From contig NC_014828.1 in the NCBI RefSeq assembly GCF_000178115.2, forward strand, positions 186,001-250,000: a stretch of DNA of 64,000 nt, read 5' to 3'. Within the stretch, counting starts at the first letter, position 1. Each line of letters begins with the position of its first letter. Origin of the DNA: Ethanoligenens harbinense YUAN-3 (GTDB lineage: Bacteria > Bacillota > Clostridia > Oscillospirales > Ethanoligenentaceae). Of this stretch, positions 45,086 to 53,020 are shown in pieces. The position numbers were made by a program, and so were the translations under genes. The notes beneath the pieces were generated by a model. That model was not told the origin of the DNA. It made no database searches and worked only from the letters and a program-made list of their open reading frames with translations.

Positions 45086-45943
45086 TTACCGCAGGCAGGC
45101 CAGATACATGTCTTTCATGCGGCGTGCGTCCGCCGCCTGTGTGCCCGCCGATTCGCAGATGATGGTGGGGGCAAGCCCGCGCGCAGCCAGTTCCTCCGCC
45201 AGCGGGGAGAACGGCGGGCCGTACCCATGGCCGTCGGCAAAGGTCAGGTGGCGTTTTTCACCCGCCGCGGTGTATTCGATCTGGGAAAAATGCGCGTGAA
45301 ACACCCGCAGTCGCTCGTCTCCCAGCGCCCGGCCGATGGCGTCTAGCACGGCCGCATAGTCGGCGCGCGTAACCAGCCCGCCGCCGGTGCGGGCGTTCAG
45401 GTGCCCGAAATCGATGCACGGCAGCAGGCGTTCATCCAGCCCGCAGATGGCCAGTACCTCGTCCAGTGTGCCCAGTTGCCCGATCTTGCCCATCGTCTCC
45501 GGGCAGATGCGGATATGCCCCAGCCCGGCCGCGTCCAGCTCCGCAAGCGCCTGCCGGAACGTCTCGCAGGCCAGGGCCAGCACGTCGGCGCGGGGGCGTT
45601 TGCCGCAGGCGCCCGGGTGCACCACCACGCGCCGGGCGCCCATCCAGTCGGCGGCGCGGGCCGACTGGAGAATATAGTCCACACTGCGCGCGCGGATGTC
45701 CGCATCTTCGCTGGCCATGGAGATATAGTACGGCGCGTGCAGCGAAAGCGCGATGCCTGCCTCCCCGGCGGATTTGCCCACCTGTTTCGCACCCGGTTCG
45801 GAAACACGCACACCATGCCCGCACTGGTATTCATAGGCGTCCAGCCCCAGCGAAGCCACATACGCGGGCGCCTGTGCGGTATGGCGCAAACCCGCGGCAA
45901 AAAACGCATCCTCGTTGCCTGCGGCACCGAAACGCGCCGTCAC
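45086..45943 (-). CDS. Endonuclease IV-like protein (AP endonuclease / TIM-barrel)
   Basis: 285-aa TIM-barrel of the AP-endonuclease 2 superfamily. All nine metal ligands of endonuclease IV can be placed: SLHAPYY, VVHPGACG, ICPETMGK, CIDFGHLNA (D and H), FHAHFSQ, TFADGHGYG (D and H) and ICESAG. It may repair abasic sites. It is shorter and more divergent than typical Nfo, so an isomerase-type role cannot be excluded. The GTG start has GGGAGG seven bases upstream and overlaps the yqeG stop. Confidence 0.82.
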   Translation of the reverse strand: MTARFGAAGNEDAFFAAGLRHTAQAPAYVASLGLDAYEYQCGHGVRVSEPGAKQVGKSAGEAGIALSLHAPYYISMASEDADIRARSVDYILQSARAADWMGARRVVVHPGACGKRPRADVLALACETFRQALAELDAAGLGHIRICPETMGKIGQLGTLDEVLAICGLDERLLPCIDFGHLNARTGGGLVTRADYAAVLDAIGRALGDERLRVFHAHFSQIEYTAAGEKRHLTFADGHGYGPPFSPLAEELAARGLAPTIICESAGTQAADARRMKDMYLACLR

Positions 45944-46449
45944 GGCTGTTCCTCCCTGCCTTCCGCCGGGCAGGCGCGGATAAACGGCATCTCCAGCCGA
46001 CGGCGCAGTCGGTAAAACAGAGAATGCCCGCCTCCGCCGTATGGCGATACCATCCAGACCCGCAGGCCCGCCAAGTGCCCGCCCACCACGTCGGTGTAGA
46101 TCTGGTCGCCCACGGCCACCACACGGTCTTTGGGCAGGTCCATGGACTGCACCGCCCTGGAAAACGCATGCGGCAGCGGTTTGAGCCCGTTGGAGCGGTA
46201 AGGCAGGTCGAGTGCCGCCGCAAACCGCGAGACCCGGTTGTGGTAATTGTTCGAAAGAACATAGAGCCGGATCTCAGCCTCTTTTAAATTGGAAATGAAC
46301 GTGCGGATTTCGTCGTCCGGCAGCGGGGCGTACCGGTCCGCCAGGGTGTAGTCGATATCGAGCACCAGCCCTTTCACGCCCTCGCCCTCCAGCAGTTCGG
46401 CCGAGATCGCCGCGATATGAAGAAATCGTTTGTCCGGCACAAAAAGCAC
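45940..46449 (-). CDS. YqeG family HAD-type phosphatase
   Basis: 169-aa HAD IIIA-type phosphatase. N-terminal VPDKRFLHIAAIS lead-in, motif I LVLDIDYTLADRYA (catalytic aspartates), RLYVLSNNYHNRV, and VAVGDQIYTDVVGGHLAGLR. The start is GTG 46449, matching the usual YqeG length; the frame runs upstream through the rpsU terminator, which cannot be coding. In other Firmicutes YqeG lies near yqeH and aroE; the substrate here is unknown. It opens a minus-strand string with nfo-like, aroQ, M24 and efp genes. Confidence 0.88.
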   Translation of the reverse strand: MLFVPDKRFLHIAAISAELLEGEGVKGLVLDIDYTLADRYAPLPDDEIRTFISNLKEAEIRLYVLSNNYHNRVSRFAAALDLPYRSNGLKPLPHAFSRAVQSMDLPKDRVVAVGDQIYTDVVGGHLAGLRVWMVSPYGGGGHSLFYRLRRRLEMPFIRACPAEGREEQP

Positions 46450-46497
46450 ATCGTCACCCGCCCGTTCCAAAGAATGTGTGAAAAGAGACCATACATG

Positions 46498-46525
46498 CGA
46501 AAAAGCGGGCACAAAGCCCGCTTTT
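46498..46525 (-). terminator. Terminator of rpsU
   Basis: AAAAGCGGGC pairs with GCCCGCTTTT around a short loop; on the minus strand it ends in TTTTT. It lies between rpsU and yqeG. Confidence 0.8.
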
Positions 46526-46545
46526 AACGTTTCATCAATCTGCAA

Positions 46546-46722
46546 TCAACGATGCTTGCGCTTCCGTGCCGCCTCGGATTTCTTCTTGCGTTTGACAGAG
46601 GGTTTTTCGTAGTGTTCCCGTTTGCGCACTTCCGCAAGAACGCCCGAACGCGCACACTGCTTTTTAAAGCGACGCAACGCGCTGTCCAGCGATTCGTTGT
46701 CTTTGATTCGGATCTCAGCCAT
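46546..46722 (-). CDS. rpsU: Small ribosomal subunit protein S21
   Basis: 58-aa basic protein: [20 protein letters not shown], then [20 protein letters not shown] and a very basic tail ending ARKRKHR. This is the normal bS21 pattern and length. It is short enough to be missed by length-filtered gene calling. GGAGGGAGGG lies just upstream of the ATG, and a textbook promoter (TTGACA-17-TATAAT) lies about 145 bases upstream. Confidence 0.97.
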   Translation of the reverse strand: MAEIRIKDNESLDSALRRFKKQCARSGVLAEVRKREHYEKPSVKRKKKSEAARKRKHR

Positions 46723-46859
46723 TTCTATTCCCTCCCTCCGTCTAACGAACGGAATTTCACCGGAAGACCCGATGCGGACTCAAGATAGCCCGCGCCCCGT
46801 CGCCCGAAACGGAAGCGCGCGTGTAGTCCCCCAAAAAGAACCCACAGATGGTATTCTTT

Positions 46860-46888
46860 ATTATACAGCTTCCGGACTCCGCTGTCAA
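46860..46888 (-). promoter_or_regulatory. Consensus promoter of rpsU
   Basis: On the minus strand a perfect TTGACA (46888-46883), a 17-bp spacer and a perfect TATAAT (46865-46860), as expected for a highly expressed ribosomal gene. The rest of 46889-47122 shows no gene. Confidence 0.85.
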
Positions 46889-47122
46889 GGGCAACCGGCC
46901 CGAACATTGCCGGATTCCAAAACATTTTTCCATTCTGGACAAAAACCGCCCGCATCCCGCGCTCGGAATAAAGCGCGGCTCCTTAGGACAAAACAGCGGC
47001 GGCCGCCATCGCAGGAAACCCTATACAGCTTATCCCGCCGCGCGGTGCATTACTCCGCCGCTCACAAAAAAGCAGACGAAAACAGACTGGCCTGTTCTTT
47101 TTTATCATGCGGTGGATCAGAA

Positions 47123-47154
47123 AAATTGTCATAAACTCCATCTGATGACAATTT
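47123..47154. promoter_or_regulatory. Inverted-repeat operator candidate ahead of the ATP-grasp operon
   Basis: AAATTGTCAT (47123-47132) and ATGACAATTT (47145-47154) are a perfect 10-bp inverted repeat with a 12-bp centre. It ends 13 bp upstream of the -35 box of the five-gene operon. AT-rich in a G+C-rich genome, it looks like a regulator-binding site; the regulator is unknown. Confidence 0.55.
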
Positions 47155-47167
47155 CGGCCGGTGTACA

Positions 47168-47196
47168 TTGCTTTTGCAAAAAAATCGGCGTAAAAT
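47168..47196 (+). promoter_or_regulatory. Promoter of the ATP-grasp/transglutaminase operon
   Basis: TTGCTT (47168-47173), a 17-bp spacer and TAAAAT (47191-47196), about 60 bases before the GTG start of the first gene. Confidence 0.7.
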
Positions 47197-47261
47197 AAAG
47201 CCATCCTAATCAAAACAATGGATGAACGCCCAATCACACACAGCGGACAAGGAGAACATGC

Positions 47262-48578
47262 GTGGACAATCAAGTGCTGTATGAACAAGCCGGGCAGGTC
47301 AATCACGCGCTTGAGCGCTATGGCGTCAAGTTCGGCGTATACAAAAACGGAGAATTTCACGAACAGCTCTTTCCATTTGACGCACTGCCACGGGTGATTC
47401 CCGCAGACCAGTTCGCCAGGCTCGAACGGGGCCTGATCCAGCGGGTTTGCGCGCTCAACCTGTTTTTATCCGACATCTACTCCAAACGCTGTATCCTGCG
47501 GGATGGCGTCATCCCGCCCGAATTCATCTATTCCTCCAAGGGCTTTCTGCTGGCCTGTCAGGGCATCCGCCCCCCACAGGACGTATACGCCCATATCTCG
47601 GGTATCGATCTGGTGGAAGCGCCCGACGGATGGTATGTATTGGAAGACAATCTGCGCGTTCCATCCGGCGCGTCCTACCCCATGATCGCCCGCGAGATCG
47701 TGCGGCGCGTCACCCCGTCTTTATTTGAAAAGAACCGTGTGCACGAGAACCGCAACTACGCCGGGCTGCTGGCCGGCATGTTCCGTGAGGTGCAGCGCCC
47801 CGGCATTGTGGTGGTGCTCACCCCGGGGCGGTACAACTCCGCGTTTTTCGAACACGCCTATCTGGCCGAAAAGACCGGCGCCACCCTCGCGTTCCCCGAG
47901 GACCTGGAGGTGGAGGGGGACGTGGTTTATTACAAGAGCTTCGACGGCAAAAAGCAGCGGGTGGGCGCCATTTACCGCCGGGTCTCGGATGAATTTCTCG
48001 ACCCGCTCCTCTTTGACGAGCGTTCCGTCATCGGCGTGCCGCACCTGATGGAAGCCTACCGCAAGGGAAACGTGGCGCTCATCAACGCGCCGGGCAACGG
48101 CGTGGCCGATGACAAGGGTACTTATTATTTCGTGCCGAAAATGATCCGCTACTACCTGGGCGAGGAGCCCATTTTGCAGAATGCCCCCACCTACGTGCCG
48201 TATTATGAAGAAGACAAGGCCTATATCCTCGCGCACCTCGATAAGCTTGTCATCAAAGACGTAAGCGAGGCGGGCGGATACGGCGTCGTGTTCGGGCGCG
48301 ATCTTGCCGCCGCCAAACGGGAAGAGCTGCGGCAGGCCATTCTGGCCAAACCCCGTCGGTTCATTGCGCAGGAGATTATCAATTTTAATGATCTGAATAT
48401 CTGTCTTGACGGCAAACCCGTTCCGCGCAAAGCCGATTTCCGCGCGTTTGTCGTGCATGGGCAGGACATCCGCGTCTGGCACAGCGGCCTGACGCGTTAT
48501 GCATTGCAGGCCGGCTCGTTCGTCGTCAACTCGTCACAGGGGGGAGGGTTCAAGGACACATGGGTACTGTATCGATAA
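47262..48578 (+). CDS. Circularly permuted ATP-grasp protein (DUF404/DUF407 type)
   Basis: 438-aa protein of the circularly permuted ATP-grasp family. Diagnostic segments: VEAPDGWYVLEDNLRVPSG, NGVADDKGTYYFVPKMIRYY followed by LGEEPILQNAPTY, GGYGVVFGRDLA (the lid glycines) and the C-terminal VVNSSQGGGFKDTWVL. ATP-grasp enzymes form amide or peptide bonds via acyl phosphates; this group is predicted, not proven, to make peptide-like products. The GTG start has AAGGAG seven bases upstream. It is the first gene of five and overlaps the alpha-E gene by 19 bases. Confidence 0.9.
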   Translation: MDNQVLYEQAGQVNHALERYGVKFGVYKNGEFHEQLFPFDALPRVIPADQFARLERGLIQRVCALNLFLSDIYSKRCILRDGVIPPEFIYSSKGFLLACQGIRPPQDVYAHISGIDLVEAPDGWYVLEDNLRVPSGASYPMIAREIVRRVTPSLFEKNRVHENRNYAGLLAGMFREVQRPGIVVVLTPGRYNSAFFEHAYLAEKTGATLAFPEDLEVEGDVVYYKSFDGKKQRVGAIYRRVSDEFLDPLLFDERSVIGVPHLMEAYRKGNVALINAPGNGVADDKGTYYFVPKMIRYYLGEEPILQNAPTYVPYYEEDKAYILAHLDKLVIKDVSEAGGYGVVFGRDLAAAKREELRQAILAKPRRFIAQEIINFNDLNICLDGKPVPRKADFRAFVVHGQDIRVWHSGLTRYALQAGSFVVNSSQGGGFKDTWVLYR

Positions 48579-49216
48579 CACAGGCGGAAAAGCTCTATTG
48601 GCTTGGGCGGTACGCGGAGAGGGCCTATACGCTCACCGGCCTGCTCGCACGGTATTACGACCGCATGCTCGACGCAGACGCGGACGCCTATCGGGAATAC
48701 TGCATGAGGCTCGGCATCCCGGATATCTACCGCGACAAAACGGATTTTCTGTGCCGCATTCTGGGAGACGCAGGCAGCCAGGCCAGTATCGCCTATGCTC
48801 TGGGGCAGGCCAATATCAACGCCATGCTGCTGCGCGACCGGCTGGCCACCGAAACGGCGTCTTATATCCAGTCCGCCTGCAACGCCGTTCCGCAGGATTT
48901 TCAGGAGAGCGTCTCCATTACCCTGCGGAACGTGACCGGTCTGCTGCTGGCGTTCTGGGGCGCGGTGGACGACCTGATCCTTGCGGACGACGTGCGTGAT
49001 TTCATCAAGGCGGGCAAATACACCGAGCGCGTTGACCTCTATACCCGGTTTGAGCTGGGCGAGCCCTCGCTCGGCGCCGCCAAACGGCGCCTTTCCCGTT
49101 CCCTTGCGCATATCGACGACGCCGGCGTCTGCAAAGACCTGGCCGACATGCTGACCGAGGGGCGCAGCGTGACCACCCGCCAGATCGACGAAGGCATCAT
49201 CGACATGCTCCAATGA
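48560..49216 (+). CDS. Alpha-E (DUF403) domain protein, short form
   Basis: 218-aa all-helical protein of the DUF403/alpha-E family. It opens SITQAEKLYWLGRYAERAYT, the family signature, and has mostly helical, leucine- and alanine-rich sequence afterwards. The usual members are about 300 aa, so this is a short form. Alpha-E proteins nearly always sit beside a circularly permuted ATP-grasp and a transglutaminase, as here. They are predicted scaffold or substrate-carrier partners; no activity is known. It overlaps the ATP-grasp gene by 19 bases, and a gap of 62 bases precedes the transglutaminase gene. Confidence 0.88.
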   Translation: MGTVSITQAEKLYWLGRYAERAYTLTGLLARYYDRMLDADADAYREYCMRLGIPDIYRDKTDFLCRILGDAGSQASIAYALGQANINAMLLRDRLATETASYIQSACNAVPQDFQESVSITLRNVTGLLLAFWGAVDDLILADDVRDFIKAGKYTERVDLYTRFELGEPSLGAAKRRLSRSLAHIDDAGVCKDLADMLTEGRSVTTRQIDEGIIDMLQ

Positions 49217-49278
49217 GCGGACGCGGCCCGTGTTTATCCTTATGGATCGACATACCCGCACACGGGAGGAAACGACAC

Positions 49279-50100
49279 ATGAAACGGTTTTCCTTTGAAT
49301 ATCGGTCGTCTATCCGGTTCAGCCAGCCGGTCAAGGCACATCATTTCCGGCTCAAATGCCTGCCCGGACGCTTTGCGTTCCAGCACATCTACCACGAGTG
49401 TTGCGCCTTTGCGGGCGGCATCACGCCGCTGGAGGGGGCCGACGCGTTCGGCAACCGCACGCTGGCGGGCACCATCGCGGAACCGCACGACCTGTTTGCG
49501 TTCACGGTCTCGGGCGAGGCGCTGCAGAGCTTTTATCTGCTGCGCGAGCCGCTTGACGATCTGTTCCTGTATGAAAGCCCGCTCACGCATATGAGCGGCG
49601 CGATGGAAGCCTTTGCGCAGACCATCCCGGGTGGGGGCACCGCGGCCAAACAGGCCAGCGCCGTCTGCAAGGCGCTGCAGGCGCGGCTGACCTACCTGCC
49701 CGCCTCCACCGATGTGGACATGCCGGCGGCGGACGCGTTTGCCCAGGGCAAGGGGGTCTGCCAAGACTATGCGCAGATCGCGGTGGCTCTGCTGCGCGGC
49801 CGGGGTATTCCCGCGCGGTACTGCGCGGGCCTGATGCCCGGCGAGGGCGAGACCCACGCGTGGGTGGAATATTACGACGGCGGCGCGTGGCACGGCATCG
49901 ACCCCACCAACGACCGTGCGATCGATTACGGCTACATCAAGCTCTCCCACGGGCGCGACAGCGCCGACTGCCGGGTGGACCGGGGCTGCTTCGTGGGCCC
50001 CGCGGAGCAGGTGGAGCAGACCTTGGAAATCCATGTTAAAGTAGGGGAACAATGTGATCAAGAAAGTGGAAACGGTCAGCCGGACCTGCCTGCCCGTTGA
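49279..50100 (+). CDS. Transglutaminase-like cysteine protease family protein
   Basis: 273-aa protein with a bacterial transglutaminase N-terminal beta domain (FSFEYRSSIRFSQPVKAHHF) and a catalytic core with the full triad: Cys161 in GKGVCQDYAQIA, His193 in GETHAWVEYY and Asp208 in HGIDPTND. Without a signal peptide it acts in the cytoplasm. In this neighbourhood such proteins are predicted peptidases or amide-cleaving/ligating enzymes acting on the ATP-grasp product. ATG 49279 has GGGAGGAAACGACAC upstream. The end overlaps the next gene by 47 bases. Confidence 0.9.
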   Translation: MKRFSFEYRSSIRFSQPVKAHHFRLKCLPGRFAFQHIYHECCAFAGGITPLEGADAFGNRTLAGTIAEPHDLFAFTVSGEALQSFYLLREPLDDLFLYESPLTHMSGAMEAFAQTIPGGGTAAKQASAVCKALQARLTYLPASTDVDMPAADAFAQGKGVCQDYAQIAVALLRGRGIPARYCAGLMPGEGETHAWVEYYDGGAWHGIDPTNDRAIDYGYIKLSHGRDSADCRVDRGCFVGPAEQVEQTLEIHVKVGEQCDQESGNGQPDLPAR

Positions 50101-51037
50101 CGAAATGCTGTGCATCCGGCGCTGCCGCTACCTCCCGGGGAACCTTACCGAAGATGCGATCGCCGGGCTGCCGCGCATCTCGCTCGTCACCGGCGTACAC
50201 GGGGACGAACTGGAAGGGCAGTTTACCTGCTATGAGCTGGGAAGCCAGTTGGCGCAGCATCCCGAAGGGCTCACCGGCGTGGTGGACATTTACCCGGCCA
50301 TCAATCCGCTGGGCATCGAATCCATCCGCCGCGGCGTGCCGGGTTTCAACGTGGAGATGAACCGGCTTTTTCCCGGCAACCCCGATGGGTTCATCGTGGA
50401 AAAAGTAGCCGGGGAAGTGCTTGAGAGTCTTGTTGGCTCCGATCTGGTGGTGGATATCCACGCCAGCAACATCTTCCTGCGGGAGCTGCCGCAGGCGCGC
50501 ATCAACGAGAACGACGCGGAAACGCTCACGCCGCTTGCTTCCCGGCTCAACCTCGATTTTCTGTGGATACATCCGTCGGCTACGGTGCTGGAATCCACGC
50601 TGGCGCATTCGCTGAACGCGCGCGACACACGCTGTATCGTGGTGGAGATGGGCGTGGGCATGCGCATCACACGCACATATGGCCATCAACTGGTGCGGGG
50701 GATCTTTAACGTGATGCGGGCGCTGGGTATCTGGAACATCCCGGACGCGGGCATGGACACACCGCATAAGACCCTTTGTTCTCTGGAGCGCGGCGTCTAT
50801 TTTCTCAACGCAGAAGCTTCCGGCATTTTCGTGCCCCGCGTGGAGCACTGCGCCATCATGGAAAAAGGTGAGGAGATCGGGCGCATTCTCGATCCGCTCA
50901 CCTGCACCGTCCAGGAACGCATCATCGCACCGTGCAGCGGGCTGGTGTTCACCCTACGGGAATACCCGGTGGTCTACACCGGCTCGCTCATCGCGCGGAT
51001 GATTGAAGGTGTGGAGGATTATCAGCTGCGAATATGA
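50054..51037 (+). CDS. AspA/AstE-type zinc carboxypeptidase (M14-like), intact site
   Basis: 327-aa member of the succinylglutamate desuccinylase/aspartoacylase family. Zinc ligands His49 and Glu52 in VTGVHGDELEGQ and His136 in VVDIHASN; substrate arginine and Asn in FNVEMNRLFPGN; general-base Glu198 in CIVVEMGVG; a C-terminal beta-barrel domain (from GIFVPRVEHCAI). The family cleaves amide bonds of N-acyl amino acids or peptides. The GTG start has AGGGGA six bases upstream, inside the transglutaminase gene. It is followed, with a 4-base overlap, by a degenerate paralogue. Confidence 0.85.
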   Translation: MIKKVETVSRTCLPVDEMLCIRRCRYLPGNLTEDAIAGLPRISLVTGVHGDELEGQFTCYELGSQLAQHPEGLTGVVDIYPAINPLGIESIRRGVPGFNVEMNRLFPGNPDGFIVEKVAGEVLESLVGSDLVVDIHASNIFLRELPQARINENDAETLTPLASRLNLDFLWIHPSATVLESTLAHSLNARDTRCIVVEMGVGMRITRTYGHQLVRGIFNVMRALGIWNIPDAGMDTPHKTLCSLERGVYFLNAEASGIFVPRVEHCAIMEKGEEIGRILDPLTCTVQERIIAPCSGLVFTLREYPVVYTGSLIARMIEGVEDYQLRI

Positions 51038-51990
51038 AAAAGAAAACGATCTTTCAACTAAACGCCCCCTACCGGGAGCCGATGCGCGTTACCGCGTTTT
51101 TGTTCGGTGACGCGGATCCCGCTGCACGCGAAACCGGCTGCGCCGTTATGGGCGCCACCCGCGGCAATGAGGCGCAACAGATTTACACCTGTGCCCATCT
51201 CGTGGAACGCCTGCAGGAACTGGAGCAGCAGGGCGGCATCGCCCCCGGCAGACAGATTGCCGTCATTCCCACCGTCAATCCCTATTCGGCGAATACGGCG
51301 CACCGCTTCTGGCCCATGGACGATACCGACATCAACCGCATGTTTCCCGGCTACAGTCTGGGCGAAACCACCCAGCGCATTGCCTGGCATGTGTTCGAAT
51401 ATGTCAGGCCCTACCGGTACGGCGTGCACCTTTCCAGCTACTATATGCCGGGTGAATTCATGCCGCATGTCCGCATGATGCAGACCGGCTATGAGGATAC
51501 GGACGCCGCCGCGCTGTTCGGCATGCCCTATGTCTATGTACGAAAAACGCGGCCTTACGACACCACCACGCTCAACTACAACTGGCAGATATTTGGAACA
51601 CACGCATTCTCCCTCTACGCCGGCAAAACCGATGAACTGGACGAAGCCGCCACTGCGCGCTCGGTGCGGGCCGTCCTGCGCTTCCTGAAAGGCATGGGCC
51701 TTCTTACGGACAAGGTGGAGATCCCCAGCCGTCCCGGTCACGCTCCCACGCAGGTCATCACCGGGGAAAACCTTACCCCCGTGCTGGCCAAAACCGGCGG
51801 TATCATGCGCCGTGTACGCCACGCTGGCGACATGGTGCGCCGCGGCAGCGAGCTTGGCTACATTCACGACCCATATGACAACCGTATCCGGCAGACGCTG
51901 CTCTCCCCCAAAGACGGGCGGGTGTTTTTTGTGCACCGCAACCCGTTCGTCTATGAAAACACAACCGCCTACCGCATCCTGAGTATCTGA
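51034..51990 (+). CDS. AspA/AstE-type paralogue with a broken zinc/catalytic site (putative pseudoenzyme)
   Basis: 318-aa paralogue of the preceding protein, with the same order of motifs (IPTVNPYSANT, DINRMFPGYS, C-terminal GGIMRRVRHAGDMVRRGSEL barrel). The first zinc ligand is Arg43 (GATRGNEAQQ instead of HGNE), Glu46 and His132 remain, and the general-base position is Tyr195 (SLYAG) where the paralogue has Glu198. A single base (CAC to CGC) would account for the His to Arg change. It is therefore probably a pseudoenzyme that binds ligand or regulates its neighbour. An assembly error is unlikely to create both changes. ATGA overlap with the upstream gene. Confidence 0.85.
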   Translation: MKKKTIFQLNAPYREPMRVTAFLFGDADPAARETGCAVMGATRGNEAQQIYTCAHLVERLQELEQQGGIAPGRQIAVIPTVNPYSANTAHRFWPMDDTDINRMFPGYSLGETTQRIAWHVFEYVRPYRYGVHLSSYYMPGEFMPHVRMMQTGYEDTDAAALFGMPYVYVRKTRPYDTTTLNYNWQIFGTHAFSLYAGKTDELDEAATARSVRAVLRFLKGMGLLTDKVEIPSRPGHAPTQVITGENLTPVLAKTGGIMRRVRHAGDMVRRGSELGYIHDPYDNRIRQTLLSPKDGRVFFVHRNPFVYENTTAYRILSI

Positions 51991-52084
51991 CGGGCGGCCC
52001 CGGCGGGCAACGCAGGTTCCATGTCTTTTTTTCTCCTCCGGCACATACCGTTGAACAGAACGCTACGCTGGAGGAGGGGCCGCC

Positions 52085-52798
52085 ATGCCTGTTTTGATCA
52101 GTTTGTCTGCACTCACGCCGTTTCTGACGGCGGCCGCTTTCGTGCTCCTCAACGAATTGGGGGACAAGAGCCAACTGCTCACCATTGCGTTTGCCAGCCG
52201 GATGCGTGTGGGAAAGGTGCTGTTTGGCGTCCTCATCGCTACGCTGGCCAACCATGGGCTGGCGGTGGCGGTGGGCACGCTGCTGGCGCATGTGCCGGGA
52301 TGGGACGGATGGGTGCGGTTTCTGGCCGCCGTGCTGTTCCTCTTTTTTGGCCTGGCGGCGCTGCGACCGGACATTTCCGCCGAAAAACGCTCGCCCCCAC
52401 AGAGCCGGCTGGGTGATGTAGCCACTGTGGCGTTCGCCTTTTTCTTCGCGGAAATGGGCGACAAGACCCAACTGGCCACCGTTGCGTTGGCGGCACGGTT
52501 TCCCGACGCGCCGCTTTTGGTGCTGGCGGGCGCGGCGGCGGGCATGCTGCTGGCGGACGGCATCGGCATCACGGCGGGTGTGCTGCTCCACCGTAAACTT
52601 TCGGCAAATGTCTGCCGGGTGGTCGCCGCGGTCACATTCGTGCTGTTCGGCCTGTTCGGCATTTATGAGGGCCTCACCGGGCTGCTTGGTTTTTCGGGCG
52701 CCGGGGCGGCTGTCGTCACCGTGCTGGCCGCCGCCTGCACGCTGACCGCCGGCATCTGCCTGCGCAAGCCGGGCAGAAAGCGGACCGGCCGCGCGTGA
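52085..52798 (+). CDS. TMEM165/GDT1 (UPF0016) family cation transporter
   Basis: 237-aa inner-membrane protein with six or seven helices and the two family repeats: LLNELGDKSQLLTIAFASRM near residues 20-40 and FFAEMGDKTQLATVALAARF in the second half. The ExGDK[ST]Q motifs are the cation-binding signature; relatives export Mn2+ or exchange Ca2+/H+. A yybP-ykoY manganese riboswitch was looked for upstream and is not seen. GGAGGAGGGG precedes the ATG. It is unrelated in motif to the peptide operon upstream and may be transcribed separately. Confidence 0.9.
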   Translation: MPVLISLSALTPFLTAAAFVLLNELGDKSQLLTIAFASRMRVGKVLFGVLIATLANHGLAVAVGTLLAHVPGWDGWVRFLAAVLFLFFGLAALRPDISAEKRSPPQSRLGDVATVAFAFFFAEMGDKTQLATVALAARFPDAPLLVLAGAAAGMLLADGIGITAGVLLHRKLSANVCRVVAAVTFVLFGLFGIYEGLTGLLGFSGAGAAVVTVLAAACTLTAGICLRKPGRKRTGRA

Positions 52799-52827
52799 GC
52801 CCCGCCCGATTTTCGTCAAGTTGCCGA

Positions 52828-52856
52828 TTGACAGAAAACCTAAATATTGATATGCT
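52828..52856 (+). promoter_or_regulatory. Promoter of nrdJ
   Basis: TTGACA (52828-52833), a 17-bp spacer and TATGCT (52851-52856). Predicted start near 52863, so the leader is about 160 nt. Confidence 0.7.
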
Positions 52857-52884
52857 TAAAAAGCGGATATACCATATATTGTGT
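52837..52884 (+). promoter_or_regulatory. Two NrdR-box-like sites at the nrdJ promoter
   Basis: Boxes at 52837-52852 and 52869-52884 fit the NrdR consensus (C-W-A-N-A-T-A-T-W-G core): the first matches all invariant core positions, the second all but one plus the flanking TGT. They are 32 bp apart, about three helical turns, the normal spacing for tandem NrdR boxes. One covers the promoter spacer, one the start of transcription. Confidence 0.65.
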
Positions 52885-52894
52885 ATATCCGCTT
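52861..52894 (+). other. Hairpin in the nrdJ leader
   Basis: AAGCGGATATAC (52861-52872) pairs with GTATATCCGCTT (52883-52894), a perfect 12-bp stem with a 10-nt loop that contains the second NrdR-like box. There is no T run, so it is not a terminator. Confidence 0.6.
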
Positions 52895-53020
52895 ATGCAT
52901 CGGATCGAACACAATTGCGCCGGCCTTTTCGCGCAGAGCGAACCGGGCATTTTCATACAACAATCGCACAGGAAACGGTGCTCCACGGGAAGCACCGGAA
53001 CATCAAGGAGGACCAAACGG

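Noticed and set aside
46450-46545. N-terminal extension of the YqeG frame
   Set aside because: It passes through the rpsU terminator hairpin; the GTG at 46449 gives the normal YqeG length.
51991-52084. Manganese (yybP-ykoY) riboswitch ahead of the GDT1 gene
   Set aside because: The interval is only 94 bp and lacks the conserved segments.
52799-53020. Cobalamin riboswitch ahead of nrdJ
   Set aside because: No B12-box or matching core could be found; only the hairpin and NrdR-like boxes are present.
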